Below are positions 50,868 to 61,930 of a stretch of DNA of 64,000 nt, in pieces; the first letter of the stretch is position 1, and each line of letters starts with the position of its first letter. The notes beneath the pieces are model-generated. The model searched no databases and was not told where the DNA came from. It worked only from the letters and a program-made list of their open reading frames with translations. The stretch is from Tethya wilhelma (taxonomy: Eukaryota > Porifera > Demospongiae > Tethyida > Tethyidae): NCBI GenBank assembly GCA_964030475.1, contig CAXIPT010000003.1, positions 6,578,511 to 6,642,510 on the forward strand, given 5' to 3'. A program made the position numbers and the translations under genes.

Positions 50868-51886
50868 AGAAATTTGAGCATTGATGTCACGACTCTAGCA
50901 CTGCATGAACAAACAGTTATCTTTAATTCATGCATCCATTTTACTATAATGTTATACTAGCCTTGGGAGAAGTTCTTACAGACTAATGTTATATACATAT
51001 GGTGTCCAAGTTTTTATTTTTTTAGCATAAAATTTATAAACATACATGATTGAGGAAAGATACCCTCAAATTAATCAGTGGTGGGTGACCAGCAAGAACT
51101 ATATTAGTGAAGTGACCTCCCCCCTCACCCCTTCACACACTGTAACTGTTACATACACACATGTGGTACACACACACACACAGCAGGGTCAGTGATGTAT
51201 TTGGAACTTGTACACAGAGGCTCAGACTCAATTGCAAAGCTGAACACTGAGTTGCTAAGTGGTTGCATGATCATTAATGGAATATTATTATGTACACAAG
51301 ATGCCACGCTGTTTTATTTTGTTTTTTCTTCTTTTTTCATGTTGCTCTATTTGCTCATTATTATATTAGTAGTAGTAAATGAATGCAGAACAATAATTAT
51401 TTCATTGTCTTTTGGTAATTTGGTGGGCCTGATCAAATGATTGGGGAGCGCGGATTGTACGTACGTGATTATTACGTCATGATTACGTCAGTAGCTGCAT
51501 CTAAATCTTGAGGTGGGCTCTGAGGCTGCGGAGCTCATTCGACATAAACAGCTATAGATCCATAAGGTGAGTCAGTATAGCTCTGAACTAGATGCATATA
51601 TCTGTAACAGTCTGGCGCCAGACTATAATAATCTATCTTGTGTTCCGCCAGCTGTGGTTTTATATTCTAGCCACATGACTAGATGTGGCTCGATTATTTA
51701 TTATTTAATATTTATTATTTTGTGATTCCACACTCTAGGCCAACTGATCAAAGTTTATTCCTAAACCAGCCTGATTCAATTTCTCTGGTCAACAGTTGTC
51801 AGGCAATCTCCAACAGTCAATTTGATTTGCTGTGTGACTATATATCTTCAGTTAAAGTTTATCACTGACAAACCATTTTATACTGA
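50868..51886. promoter_or_regulatory. Divergent upstream region, beta-helix gene / ZNFX1-like copy 1
   Basis: About 1 kb between divergent starts. Two CRE-like TACGTCA motifs lie at 51,473-51,479 and 51,484-51,490, just before a possible 5' non-coding exon ending at the donor ATAAG|GTGAGT (about 51,569). A short CA run lies at about 51,170. The promoter call is tentative. Confidence 0.4.
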
Positions 51887-52925
51887 ATGAGTAGTCGGCC
51901 CCCAGGACGAGGTGGAAGGCACCCTAACCCTCAGAGGGGACGGGGAGGGCCGAAGCATAGAGGACAGCCCAACACAAGACCACCTAGAAGACCCAGAGAC
52001 AATGACATCCAACCAAAGAGTGGTGGTCGTGGCGGTGGTGCTAAGGGTGAGTCAAAATATCATGCAAAGGGGCGTGGCCAGAAACACCGTGTTGGTGATA
52101 CTGGTGCCAGTGCTCCAGCTAGAGTACAATTTTTGACCCAATCTGACGTTGAAAGACTATCAGAATCAGATTCACAAGTCATTTTACAGTGTATTAATGA
52201 AAATGAGCCTGGCTTTTTAGCTGCTTATAGCCATACCAAATTCTGCACTCATCCTTTGTTGCTGAAGCATTTAGTGATGATATTGTACAAACTAGCAAAG
52301 GCTAGTGACATCAATATTTCGTCTCGTGTGCTTGCTCAAATCTTAAGTGCCAATGGCAAATACACTCTCTTCATAACACAGCTTCGAATGCTTATCACAA
52401 AAATGCCTTCAGAAACCAGAACTCACATAAAACGTGAAAATCCTCAGTACCTTCGTTACGTGATTGAAATTGGCCTATTTGCCATTGAGCACATCCCACG
52501 TACAGTTGAATATGCCTATCCAATTGAGGTGATCAAGAACACCATAGACACCCTGGTCAGAAATGGAGAGCACAACTTGGATACTCTGGTTTCACGAGTT
52601 GAGCATCTGACCTGTGAGTTTGAATCAGCACGGATGGAGCAGCACCATTCCAGTGAACAGCAAAATGATTCAGAAAATGATTCCGAGCCTGAAGCAGGTC
52701 CACCTGAGCATTTTACAGAATTGCCTGTCTTGCCAGAAGTTGAAGACATACAGCCATTTGCTCCTGAGCCCTACCTACGTCCAAGTAGATCAAGGAAAGG
52801 CTACAATGATTGGGACCATTACCTTGATGTTCAATTTCGACTGCTTCGTGAAGATTTTGTTGAACCACTTCGGAATGGAATTACCAAGTATTCTAAAGGA
52901 GAGAAGCTGTTAGATGTCCGAGTTT
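51887..52925 (+). CDS. ZNFX1-like protein, N-terminal part only (cut by gap)
   Basis: Opens with an Arg/Gly-rich tail (MSSRPPGRGGRHPN, GRGGGAKG) and then runs colinear with residues about 40-310 of the complete gene at 55,984: LTQSDVERLSESDSQVILQC, INENEPGFLAAYSH, RENPQYLRYVIEIGLFAI, ELPVLPEVEDIQPFAPEPYL, NDWDHYLDVQFRLLREDFVE. It stops at the N at 52,926 just after KLLDVRV, in mid-gene, before the helicase. It is clearly a paralogue, not a copy: many substitutions and a different R/G tail. Whether the rest of the gene is intact cannot be seen here. Confidence 0.9.
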
Positions 52926-52926
52926 N
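52926..52926. other. Assembly gap (single N)
   Basis: Joins the cut ZNFX1-like gene to a segment that starts mid-codon in a copy of the multi-TM gene's 3' end. Confidence 0.9.
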
Positions 52927-54088
52927 ATCGTGTTGAAAGCCCCAGTATTCCAGATCGATTATTGCATTCTTCTGATTATGAGCCATTGCTACCACCAGTG
53001 GATAAAGGAGATACTTGAAATTAATGATGTTATTTACAAGGACTCTCCAACCAGAAAACGTGTAACTGTATTTACAGCAAGTGTACAGTCACAATGTCAT
53101 AATACATACTGTTTAGTATACTATTGACTCATGTATAATGAATGTTCTACTTCTTGTCACTTAGTTTTGTTTATTTTTGTAGACACTAATAATGTGTACA
53201 TACAATCCACACATGCACACATCGTTCAGTCAATATGCTAAATTTGAGTTATCAGTTAATAACATTATCACTGTATCTAGTTATTATATGTCTAAAGACT
53301 CTTGCTAAACTGTTATGAACAGACAGGTTTCAATGTGCTGCAGGTTTGTGTGAAGCTCTGATGCTTGAATTAGGACCAGAATATGTCTCAGCTTTTGAAT
53401 CCCGCAGTGCATTGTACTCAACAGCATCACTTCCACGATTAGAACGAAAGCAATATTTGTTCAACACAGGAATCAGTGCTATAGAGATAGTCTGCATATG
53501 TTTGTATAATGTCCAAGAGGGGAACAGGAATTATTTATCTCAAAATCTAAGATAAAATGACCGGTATTCATGTGTGATATAATATTATAGCTAGATTAAT
53601 ATTAGTACTTGTGACTCACCAGAGCAAGTGTGACAAGGAATGCTCCACATAAAGCCACTATGTCATAATTGGTGAATGCTTTTATTCCATACCCACGTTG
53701 TAGGGCTACAGCTATTGTGATTCCAAATCCTACATCTTGAAGGACAGCACCTCCAAATGCAGCACAACAGGCTCCAGTAAATGCAGCCTGTCATCATGGG
53801 GAGTATCTTAAGTTAAGGTCATTCACTAGCTACTAGCTAGTCTATAACAGAACACAACTACACGACATAACACTCTTAGACTAGCTGTATATGTATCCTG
53901 TACTTTTGTCAATGACAAAACATAATGCTCACTCTAGTAGCTATACAAACACATGCATGTATTAATGCATGAGAAATACAAATGGAATCACGATTGCATG
54001 TAGGACTATCTCTCTTTCTCATTGATACTGATACATGTGTCCTATCTTGAAATGTTACAGTATACTAGTATGCAAAAGATACAATAGC
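52927..54088. repeat. 1,162-bp duplicated segment, copy 2 (starts at a gap)
   Basis: Same sequence as 42,802-43,963. The first 92 bases are the end of the 607-residue multi-TM gene (IPDRLLHSSDYEPLLPP…), with no upstream part. Beyond 54,088 this contig continues into the complete four-TM gene. Confidence 0.95.
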
Positions 54089-54659
54089 TCCAATGGTCCA
54101 ATGGCCAGATAGAGCATAGATGACATAAATGATGCAGAAAATTGGAACTCCAAATGTGAAAACCCAGTACGACAAGACAGTCTTCTTGTATAGTTCACCT
54201 AAGCTGTTTGTGTGAAAAATTAACAATTCTCAGGCAAGCCGGTGATGGTTTACATTCAAGCTCAATTTGTCATGTGGTTATCAAGATCATTTATGATAGA
54301 TAATACTGCACTAACCATTTATTACATGTTAATGATACTGTCATCATGTTAATGATACTCAGTAAGTTATTATGATTGTCACTCAAGCGAAGTCGCATTG
54401 ACTACATTATTAATAGCTATAGTTTGCATGAATGCACACAATAAGACTTACGCTTGACTGAGATTATCAATAATTCCAGGATGATTATTCAGCCACCCAA
54501 AGCCAATCACAAATAGAAACCATCCAAATGTTGTAAACAGCAAGATAGGGATCAAACACTATAGTCCAAAAATTTACATGCTCAAGTAATATTTTGAGAC
54601 CATTATAATCAACTTACTAACAGGGCCTTGCGATTTCTAATGCGTGATACTCTCTGCAT
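53330..54659 (-). CDS. Five-exon four-TM protein, 199 aa, family not recognised
   Basis: Exons 54618-54659, 54452-54558, 54083-54203, 53620-53787 and 53330-53491 total 600 bases with every phase agreeing. The start is MQRVSRIRNRKALL, a strongly basic cytosolic end. Four hydrophobic segments follow: PILLFTTFGWFLFVIGFGWL, YWVFTFGVPIFCIIYVIYAL, AAFTGACCAAFGGAVLQDVG (and on), and VALCGAFLVTLALTISIALI. The cytosolic tail is hydrophilic with two tyrosines (VEYNAL and TYSG) and ends SHKPAAH. The Gly/Ala/Cys-rich third segment suggests close helix packing. I do not recognise the family; a tetraspan transporter accessory or receptor is possible. It lies head-to-head with the complete ZNFX1 gene. Confidence 0.78.
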
Positions 54660-55983
54660 TTTAGAAAGTGTCCAAAGAAAGTAAAACTTTTACTATACTG
54701 GAGTCACAGCTCAGCTCAGGATTGTAAATCACTTTACTGAATCACGACCCTTACCATATTACGCTCAATTGGATTTTCGCGCTGCTGGGCCGCACCCTTT
54801 ATGCGTACCATTGCAATTTCGCGAGTTGTAGATGTATCACATAAAACCAAAAGTGGAAAATTAATTTAGAAGAAGTGGCCAGTTTTTGATAGTATTTCAC
54901 CAACAATCACTACCATCATCAGTAATTATAGCTGGCTTCTAGTGAGACCAAAGTATAGATATTTAATATTATTTTAGTAATTTACACTATGTAACCATGT
55001 ATAATATAACTCACAGTGGCTCACTTGTAGCCTGAGAGATCTAGACTGACTCAGTGGCTCTACATCAAGCAAATCACTAACATTTCTATGGTACAGATTG
55101 TATGTAGACTTTGGTACATATACATCACAGTAGCATATAAAGACTCAGTCACTCTAGACAGCATAGCAACTAAGCTACATTATAAGCTGACAGTACACCT
55201 GTTTCATTTTCATCAATGACATTGTACAGTATGACTGTATGTAGCTCTACATGTTTGTTGAGATCTGGTGGTCATGTATGCCTGACAGTGCTATCTTTTC
55301 ACTCATAGATCATAGTGACCCACCCAGTTTTTGGCCTGGGAAGAGGCAGCTAGTGCCACCCAGTGAGTTTGTCTATCAGGGTTCCAGATCAGTTCAAGCA
55401 CGCATCAATGCTTTGAATGATGTTTTGCCTCAATGATTTAGACAATAGCAATAATGGACAAGGGGAAATACTTTGTATGAATATAATATTGTGGATAAAT
55501 CAAGTTGTGACAACTGAACATCAGGATCAACAATCACAAAAATCCCCTCGTGCATCCCCTCCACCGGCACCCAGCACCCCTCCCATCCCACGTCATCGAC
55601 TGTGTAGCTGTACGTGTGTAGCTGTACAGCTGTCAGTCTGGCTGTGTGGTGAGTCTCTGTGTATCCAATTCATTGATTCTGTCTAAGTCTCCTCCATCTT
55701 ACAGTCATCTAAAAAGTGTAAGCGAAGTCTGTCTACGCCGATTTTAATAACTTAGTCTGGCTAGCGAGACGGCGGGTTATGATCGTATAAATTCAAGTTG
55801 TTGATAAAGACATTTTTTTTAATCTATTCAGGTAACTACTGAGCTTTCACTTAAGACTGTCTCAAGTTGCGTGGTTTGAGTGTTTGTTGACAATTCTCTA
55901 AGTCTTGTACAAAGTTCCATTGAACACGGTACGGGTTCACTGATTGTTTAGTTAGCGCTCCCCGGCCCCACTATAAGTTCACG
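54660..55983. promoter_or_regulatory. Divergent upstream region, four-TM gene / ZNFX1
   Basis: 1.3 kb between divergent starts. Two weakly coding-looking plus-strand stretches lie at about 55,300-55,435 (PSFWPGKRQLVPPSEFVYQG) and 55,530-55,650 (Pro-rich PRASPPPAPSTPP). Neither has a clear start, partner exon or family, so no gene is called. A GC-rich stretch (GCGCTCCCCGGCCCC) lies just before the ZNFX1 ATG. Confidence 0.4.
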
Positions 55984-58900
55984 ATGTCGGGCCGCTCTCG
56001 TGGGCGTGGCCGAGATGGGAGAATGCGCGGGCGCGGAGATAGACGTGGTAATAGACAAGGTGACCAAAATTCTGTGCAGACAAGTGATTCTGCTGCAAAC
56101 CAGTATCGAATAACTTATTTGACCAGAAGTGAAATAGAAACATTAGCACAATCTGATTCTAGTGCTGTTATTCGTTGTGTTAATGAAAATGAGCCTGGCT
56201 TTTTAGCTGCTTACAGTCATGAAAGGTATTGCACAAATCCATTAGTGCTGAAGCATTTAATAACTGTATTACACAAGTTGGCAACATCCAATGATGACCA
56301 ACTAGCTTCTCGTGTCCTAGCCGAAATTTTGAGTGCTTCAGGCCGCTATGCTCAGTTTATAATGCAGCTGGAATTTCTTATCAAGATGATGCCTGGTGAA
56401 CGTAGGACTTTTATTAGGAAGGAAAATCCTCAGTATCTTCGGTACATCATAGAAATTGGTCTTTTTGCTATTAAACGCATTCCTCAGACCGTCATGTATA
56501 CCTTTCCCACTGAGTCCGTGAAGGCTACTATTGACAGTCTCATTAAAAATGGCGAGCCATTGGCAGTTCTTGTGCCAAAAGTTGAAGCACTAACAGCTGA
56601 ATTTTCGTCCGTCATTGAAGAGATACAAACAGCCCCTACTCAACAAAGACAGCCTATTGTTGATGATCAAACTGATTTCATGATTGAGCCTCCAGAACAT
56701 TTCACAACACTACCAGTTTTACCCAAAATTGAAGAAGTTCAGTCATATGCTCAGAAACCTTTCCTCCGTCCTAGTATACTAAAAGGTGGCTACAACAACT
56801 GGGATCATTATCTTGATGTCCAATTCAGATTACTACGTGAGGACTTTGTGGCACCTCTTAGAGTGGGCATTACAGAGTACTGTGAAGGCAAGAAGCTATC
56901 AGATGTCCGAGTTTATGAACAGGTGAGTGTCCTTGAACCTGTGTGTCTCTACAGTGGTGTGGGGTTCCAGATACGATTTGACGTGACAAAACTAAAAAGA
57001 GTAAACTGGGAACACACAAAGCGTCTCATCTATGGATCTCTTCTATGTCTCTCTAATGACGATTTTGAAAATGTGATTTTTGCTACTGTTGTAAAACGTG
57101 ACACAAAACTTCTCCAAGAAGGTATTCTTACTATCAAGTTTGAAGATGAAACCAATGGGTTTCGAATCGATCCCAGTGTAGTCTACACTATGGTTGAATC
57201 TAATGCTTACTTTGAAGCCTATCGCCATGTCCTCACTGGACTTCAAAGTACTTCTACAAATGCACAGACAGACGTTTTACCATTCAAACGCTATATAGTT
57301 GACTGCCAGCATGATACAGTTCCATTGCCTTCTTACCTTCGCTCTACTGGGAGGCCAGTCTTCTCTCTTAACGATACTATTGCTGTTAAAGGTGATTTTT
57401 TATCCCGAAATGCTCTCTCAAGAGTGATTCTAACTCCTTCTGTTTTAGAATGGCCACAGTGCAAACAGACTTGCTTAGATCCATCTCAGTATGAGGCATT
57501 CAGAGTTGCACTAACCCAGGAGTTATCAGTGATACAAGGACCTCCAGGAACAGGTAAGACATTCATCGGCCTGAAGATAGTCGAAGCTTTTCTCAAAAAC
57601 CGCAATGTTTGGGACCACTTGAAGACATCTCCCATATGTGTTGTCTGTTACACAAATCATGCTTTGGATCAGTTTCTTGAAGGAATCAAAGACACAAAGA
57701 TTGATGGAAAAGAACCCAACATCATTCGTATTGGTGGCCGGTGTAAAACAGAGAGCCTCAAAAGTTGTGTTTTACAAGAAAAAGTCAGTGCTATCAGAGA
57801 ACAAAGGGCATTACCAAGACACTTACACAAAGGATTGGCAGTTGCAAGAAACAATCTCTTCAAAATTAAGGACAACATCAATCGCTTCCAAAAGAATTTA
57901 GAGGTCTCTGATGGTAAAGTTTTGGCTCTATCAAATCTACAAAGTGAGATTTTACCTCAACACTACAACCAATTAATCCATGGGATGCCTACTGATCCTG
58001 GAAAAGAAATAGAAGTCTGGCTTGGTTTGTGGTATCCCCAGTATTCCAATGAGAGTCAAGTGGTACCTTCATTTGAAGAGGCGTCGTTTGAGTCAGCTGT
58101 TACTATGTCAGCTCAAGAATTTCTGGCAGAGGAATTGCTGGATGATGATCTTATTGAAGTAGATGCTGAAGCCCGTCTTCTTGAAGAAGATCGTATCTTG
58201 GAAGGAGAAGAACTGGAGCTTGAACCACAAGCTGATTATCTGCAACATTCAAAGGTGAAGAAGAAAAAAGGTGGCCCTATTCCTCAAACAAGCCAAGGTG
58301 GATGGAAAACCATTCAAATCAGTGATGATCGGAGGCGAAAAATTATCAGAGAGGGGTATAAGCAAACACCTATGAAAGAGCAAGAAGTTGGACGAGTTCG
58401 TGATATTTGGTCTCTCAGCAAGAAACAAAGATGGAAGCTGTACAACTATTGGACAAACCAATTCATCCACAATCAGAAATCTCAACTTGCAAGAATTGGT
58501 GTTGTGTACAACGAAGCTTGTGAAGACTACAGAGAGTGTCAGCGAGAGATCAATAACTATGTAATGCGTGGAGCAGATGTTATTGGAGTGACAACAACTG
58601 GAGTGGCTAAGCACCAGGAGATTTTCAAACGTATTTTCCCAAAGATTATGATCATTGAAGAAGCTGCCGAAGTGTTTGAAGCACACATAGTCAGTTCACT
58701 TGCACCAAGTGTTCAGCAGTTGATCATGATTGGTGACCACAAACAGCTTCGTCCCAAACCAAATACGTATGAGCTTGAGAAAAAGTATGGACTTGATATT
58801 TCGTTTTTTGAGCGACTTGCAATGAATGGTTTCAGAGTTGTATCGCTCAGTGTGCAGCATCGAATGAGACCTCTTATAGCCAATCTAATTCGTCCGTCCA

Positions 58901-61461
58901 TTTATGATCATTTGACAGATCACGAAGCAGTCACCAAGTATGAAGACATCAGTGGAATAGGCAAAAACCTGTTTGCTGTTGATCACCACGAGCCAGAGGT
59001 AAGTAATGACCAAAATGATTTACGGAGTCATGCTAACATCCATGAAGCTGAGTACTTAGTGGCTCTGTGCAAGTACCTACTCAAACAAGGGTACGGAAAT
59101 TCCCAGATTACCCTACTGACAATGTACCGAGGTCAGTTGTTAGAACTGAGGAGACGAATGAAGAGGGCTGACTTTCAAGGAGTCAGGGTGGCTGCTGTTG
59201 ATGATTTTCAAGGAGAAGAAAATGATATTATTCTCCTTTCACTTGTCCGTAGCAACTCTGATGGTAACATTGGTTTCTTACAAGTTAACAATCGAGTTTG
59301 TGTCTCCCTGTCTAGAGCCAAGAAAGGTCTCTATATTATTGGTAATTTCTCAATGCTTCAGGACAAATATGATACAGCTTGGCCTGAAATCATAGCCACT
59401 CTGAAAGAGAACCAATCCATTGGAAATGCACTTCCATTGCAGTGTCAGCTTCATCCCAATGAGAAAGTTGCTGCACTAAGACCACAAGATTTCCTCAAAT
59501 GCCCAGAAGGTGGTTGTCAGAAACCATGCGGCACACGACTTCAATGTGGTCACACTTGCTTGAAGCTGTGTCATCCCTATGACAGAGAACACAAAAAGTA
59601 CAAGTGTAGGAAAGTGTGTGGAAGTACTCTCACTTGTGGTCACCGGTGTAAACGAATGTGCCATCAATGCACAGATGGTTGTCAACCATGCAACGAGAAA
59701 GTCCGCAAAAAGATTCCATTCTGTGGTCATCTCGTATTGATGTCTTGTTCTGCTGATCCAGCTAGTGTGGATTGCCCCGAGTTGTGTGACAAGGCACTCC
59801 CTTGTGGCCACATGTGTCAAGAAGCCTGCTCAAAACCATGCACGTCAATGTGCCATGTTAAAGTGGACAAGAAGTTGAACTGTGGACATGAAGTAGAGGT
59901 GTACTGTTTCACTAATCCAAACACTATTGTGTGCCAACATCCCTGCAATATCCTTCTAAATTGTGAACATAGGTGTTCAGGTACCTGTGGTCTTTGCCGT
60001 CAAGGTCGTTTACATATTCGCTGTAAACACAAATGTGGTCGAACACTGGTATGTGGTCACTCATGTGAATTCCCATGTACCCCAAACTGCCCCCCTTGCC
60101 TTAAGAAGTGCAACAACTACTGTATTCACAGTAAGTGCCCAAAGCGATGCTATGAACTTTGTACCCCCTGTAAGGAGCCATGTGAGTGGAAGTGTCCACA
60201 TTTCCAGTGTACCCGTCCCTGTGGTGAACACTGTGACCGCCTACCATGTAAAATTCCTTGTAAGAAGCGTCTGAAATGTGGCCATCCTTGCATTGGACTG
60301 TGTGGAGAGAAATGTCCAAATATGTGTCGTATTTGTAACAGAGATGATGTTTGTTTTGAAGTATTATTTGGATCTGAAGATGAACCAGATGCAAGATTCA
60401 TTGAGCTTCATGATTGTGGCCATATCTTTGAAGTAGATGGTCTAGACACATGGATGAAGTTGGAGACTGCTACATCTCAAGAAGTTCAATTTAAAGTTTG
60501 TCCAAGATGCAAGACAGAAGTACATAAAAGCCTTCGCTATGGAAATGTAATCAAGCAAACCCTTCTTGATCACGAAGAAATCAAGAAATTGCAGTTGAAG
60601 ACATGCAGTACTGACCTCATGCAACAATTTGAAGATGTACAATCTAAAGCTGTGGTATCTTCAGCCCACCTTTTAATTGCGAAGGAATTAAAGTCCATTG
60701 AAAATGCCATTAAACCATCATCTGAACAGGTGATGACTTTATTCCCTCATCACCTCAATGCTATATCAATTCAACTCACTCTATTGCCTGTTGTTTTGGA
60801 GATTAGTGAGCAGCTTAGTTCCCTAAAAGGACAATGCCTATTCTCCTCTTGTCTTATCAAACCTGAAGACATCCTGAGTGATCTTCAAACAGTGCTGGCC
60901 TACTTCATGCAAGAGTTACCCTCAGAACAACAGGTGTCAGATGCTCAATGTGAGATCAGAAGACTCTCTTGTACCACCAAGCTGTGTGACCTCTCTGGTA
61001 AACTAGTTGATAAGAAAATTAATCTGGAGCCCAGTGAGAACTTCATGATGAACAAAATGATAAAAGACGTGTATTGCAGTGGTTTGCCAAGTAAAAAACT
61101 CTCTGAAAGTCAAGAAACTGAAGTATGTGATTTTATTGCTAAAATTTCAAAAAAGTACGAGGTGAATGGTCTTACTAAGAAGCAAAGAATGGAAATAGTT
61201 GCAGCTATAGGTCTCTCGAAAGGTCACTGGTACAAGTGTCCCAATGGCCATTACTACTGTATTGGGGAATGTGGAGGTGCCATGGAAAGAGGAAAGTGTC
61301 CAGAGTGTGGGGCTACAATTGGTGGACAGAGTCACTCACTTGCTTCTGGAAATGCACATGCCGGCGAAATGGATGATTCTCGATATGCAGCTTGGTCTGA
61401 GGGTGCTAATCTACAGAACTTTGATCCCCAAGAACTTGATAGACTATTTAATAGAAATTAA
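55984..61461 (+). CDS. ZNFX1: NFX1-type zinc finger helicase ZNFX1
   Basis: A single uninterrupted exon encodes 1,825 residues; vertebrate ZNFX1 has about 1,900. Order: R/G-rich tail (1-30); ARM-like helical region (ENEPGFLAAYSH, NPQYLRYIIEIGLFAI); SF1 helicase with Walker A GPPGTGKT (519-526), Walker B-like MIIEEAAEV (about 889), GDHKQLRPKPN, SVQHRMRPLIANL, VDDFQGEENDIILLS and SRAKKGLYIIGN; a long array of NFX1-type Cys/His repeats (CGHTCLKLCHPYD, CGHRCKRMCHQC, CGHMCQEACSKPC and others, about 1,155-1,455); and a C-terminal zinc finger (HWYKCPNGHYYCIGECGG, CPECGATIGG; about 1,750-1,785). ZNFX1 binds RNA, acts in antiviral sensing at mitochondria in mammals, and in small-RNA inheritance granules in nematodes. 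Motif II reads EEAA rather than DEAA, as I recall it does in the family. Confidence 0.96.
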   Translation: MSGRSRGRGRDGRMRGRGDRRGNRQGDQNSVQTSDSAANQYRITYLTRSEIETLAQSDSSAVIRCVNENEPGFLAAYSHERYCTNPLVLKHLITVLHKLATSNDDQLASRVLAEILSASGRYAQFIMQLEFLIKMMPGERRTFIRKENPQYLRYIIEIGLFAIKRIPQTVMYTFPTESVKATIDSLIKNGEPLAVLVPKVEALTAEFSSVIEEIQTAPTQQRQPIVDDQTDFMIEPPEHFTTLPVLPKIEEVQSYAQKPFLRPSILKGGYNNWDHYLDVQFRLLREDFVAPLRVGITEYCEGKKLSDVRVYEQVSVLEPVCLYSGVGFQIRFDVTKLKRVNWEHTKRLIYGSLLCLSNDDFENVIFATVVKRDTKLLQEGILTIKFEDETNGFRIDPSVVYTMVESNAYFEAYRHVLTGLQSTSTNAQTDVLPFKRYIVDCQHDTVPLPSYLRSTGRPVFSLNDTIAVKGDFLSRNALSRVILTPSVLEWPQCKQTCLDPSQYEAFRVALTQELSVIQGPPGTGKTFIGLKIVEAFLKNRNVWDHLKTSPICVVCYTNHALDQFLEGIKDTKIDGKEPNIIRIGGRCKTESLKSCVLQEKVSAIREQRALPRHLHKGLAVARNNLFKIKDNINRFQKNLEVSDGKVLALSNLQSEILPQHYNQLIHGMPTDPGKEIEVWLGLWYPQYSNESQVVPSFEEASFESAVTMSAQEFLAEELLDDDLIEVDAEARLLEEDRILEGEELELEPQADYLQHSKVKKKKGGPIPQTSQGGWKTIQISDDRRRKIIREGYKQTPMKEQEVGRVRDIWSLSKKQRWKLYNYWTNQFIHNQKSQLARIGVVYNEACEDYRECQREINNYVMRGADVIGVTTTGVAKHQEIFKRIFPKIMIIEEAAEVFEAHIVSSLAPSVQQLIMIGDHKQLRPKPNTYELEKKYGLDISFFERLAMNGFRVVSLSVQHRMRPLIANLIRPSIYDHLTDHEAVTKYEDISGIGKNLFAVDHHEPEVSNDQNDLRSHANIHEAEYLVALCKYLLKQGYGNSQITLLTMYRGQLLELRRRMKRADFQGVRVAAVDDFQGEENDIILLSLVRSNSDGNIGFLQVNNRVCVSLSRAKKGLYIIGNFSMLQDKYDTAWPEIIATLKENQSIGNALPLQCQLHPNEKVAALRPQDFLKCPEGGCQKPCGTRLQCGHTCLKLCHPYDREHKKYKCRKVCGSTLTCGHRCKRMCHQCTDGCQPCNEKVRKKIPFCGHLVLMSCSADPASVDCPELCDKALPCGHMCQEACSKPCTSMCHVKVDKKLNCGHEVEVYCFTNPNTIVCQHPCNILLNCEHRCSGTCGLCRQGRLHIRCKHKCGRTLVCGHSCEFPCTPNCPPCLKKCNNYCIHSKCPKRCYELCTPCKEPCEWKCPHFQCTRPCGEHCDRLPCKIPCKKRLKCGHPCIGLCGEKCPNMCRICNRDDVCFEVLFGSEDEPDARFIELHDCGHIFEVDGLDTWMKLETATSQEVQFKVCPRCKTEVHKSLRYGNVIKQTLLDHEEIKKLQLKTCSTDLMQQFEDVQSKAVVSSAHLLIAKELKSIENAIKPSSEQVMTLFPHHLNAISIQLTLLPVVLEISEQLSSLKGQCLFSSCLIKPEDILSDLQTVLAYFMQELPSEQQVSDAQCEIRRLSCTTKLCDLSGKLVDKKINLEPSENFMMNKMIKDVYCSGLPSKKLSESQETEVCDFIAKISKKYEVNGLTKKQRMEIVAAIGLSKGHWYKCPNGHYYCIGECGGAMERGKCPECGATIGGQSHSLASGNAHAGEMDDSRYAAWSEGANLQNFDPQELDRLFNRN

Positions 61462-61930
61462 AAGATAGTGAGAACAGTAACATTAGTTGATATCATCTAT
61501 AACAATAATAATTAGGACATAGACGATATGTATAGAATTGTTTTTGTTAGTGATCTACATAATACAAATAATTTAGTTTAGTAAAGATAGAATATAATTA
61601 TAAGTAAAATGTCTTGAACTTGAGGTGAGTTTGGTGCTATGCTATAAATAGAAACACCCTGGTGTATATATAGCATAATTGCAGTAGAAATCTATTGCGT
61701 CATATTATATTCATGCGTGATTGGTTCACAGGCCAACCCCCTGAAACCCTGAATATTATAGCTCTGCGTCAAACTAGGCCTATAATTCGAATTTTGCAGT
61801 TGTTCTTGTTCGGATTCTGACAGTGATCACACTGTGACAGTACTAGCAGTATCAAGCCTTGAAGATCTACTAGAGTTGTGCTGAGGCCGCTAAATCACCG
61901 GTAGGTCAAGAGTCACGGGATGGTATCACC

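Noticed and set aside
55251..55686. Two plus-strand open stretches upstream of ZNFX1
   Set aside because: Coding-looking in places (Pro-rich), but no start, splice partner or family could be supported.
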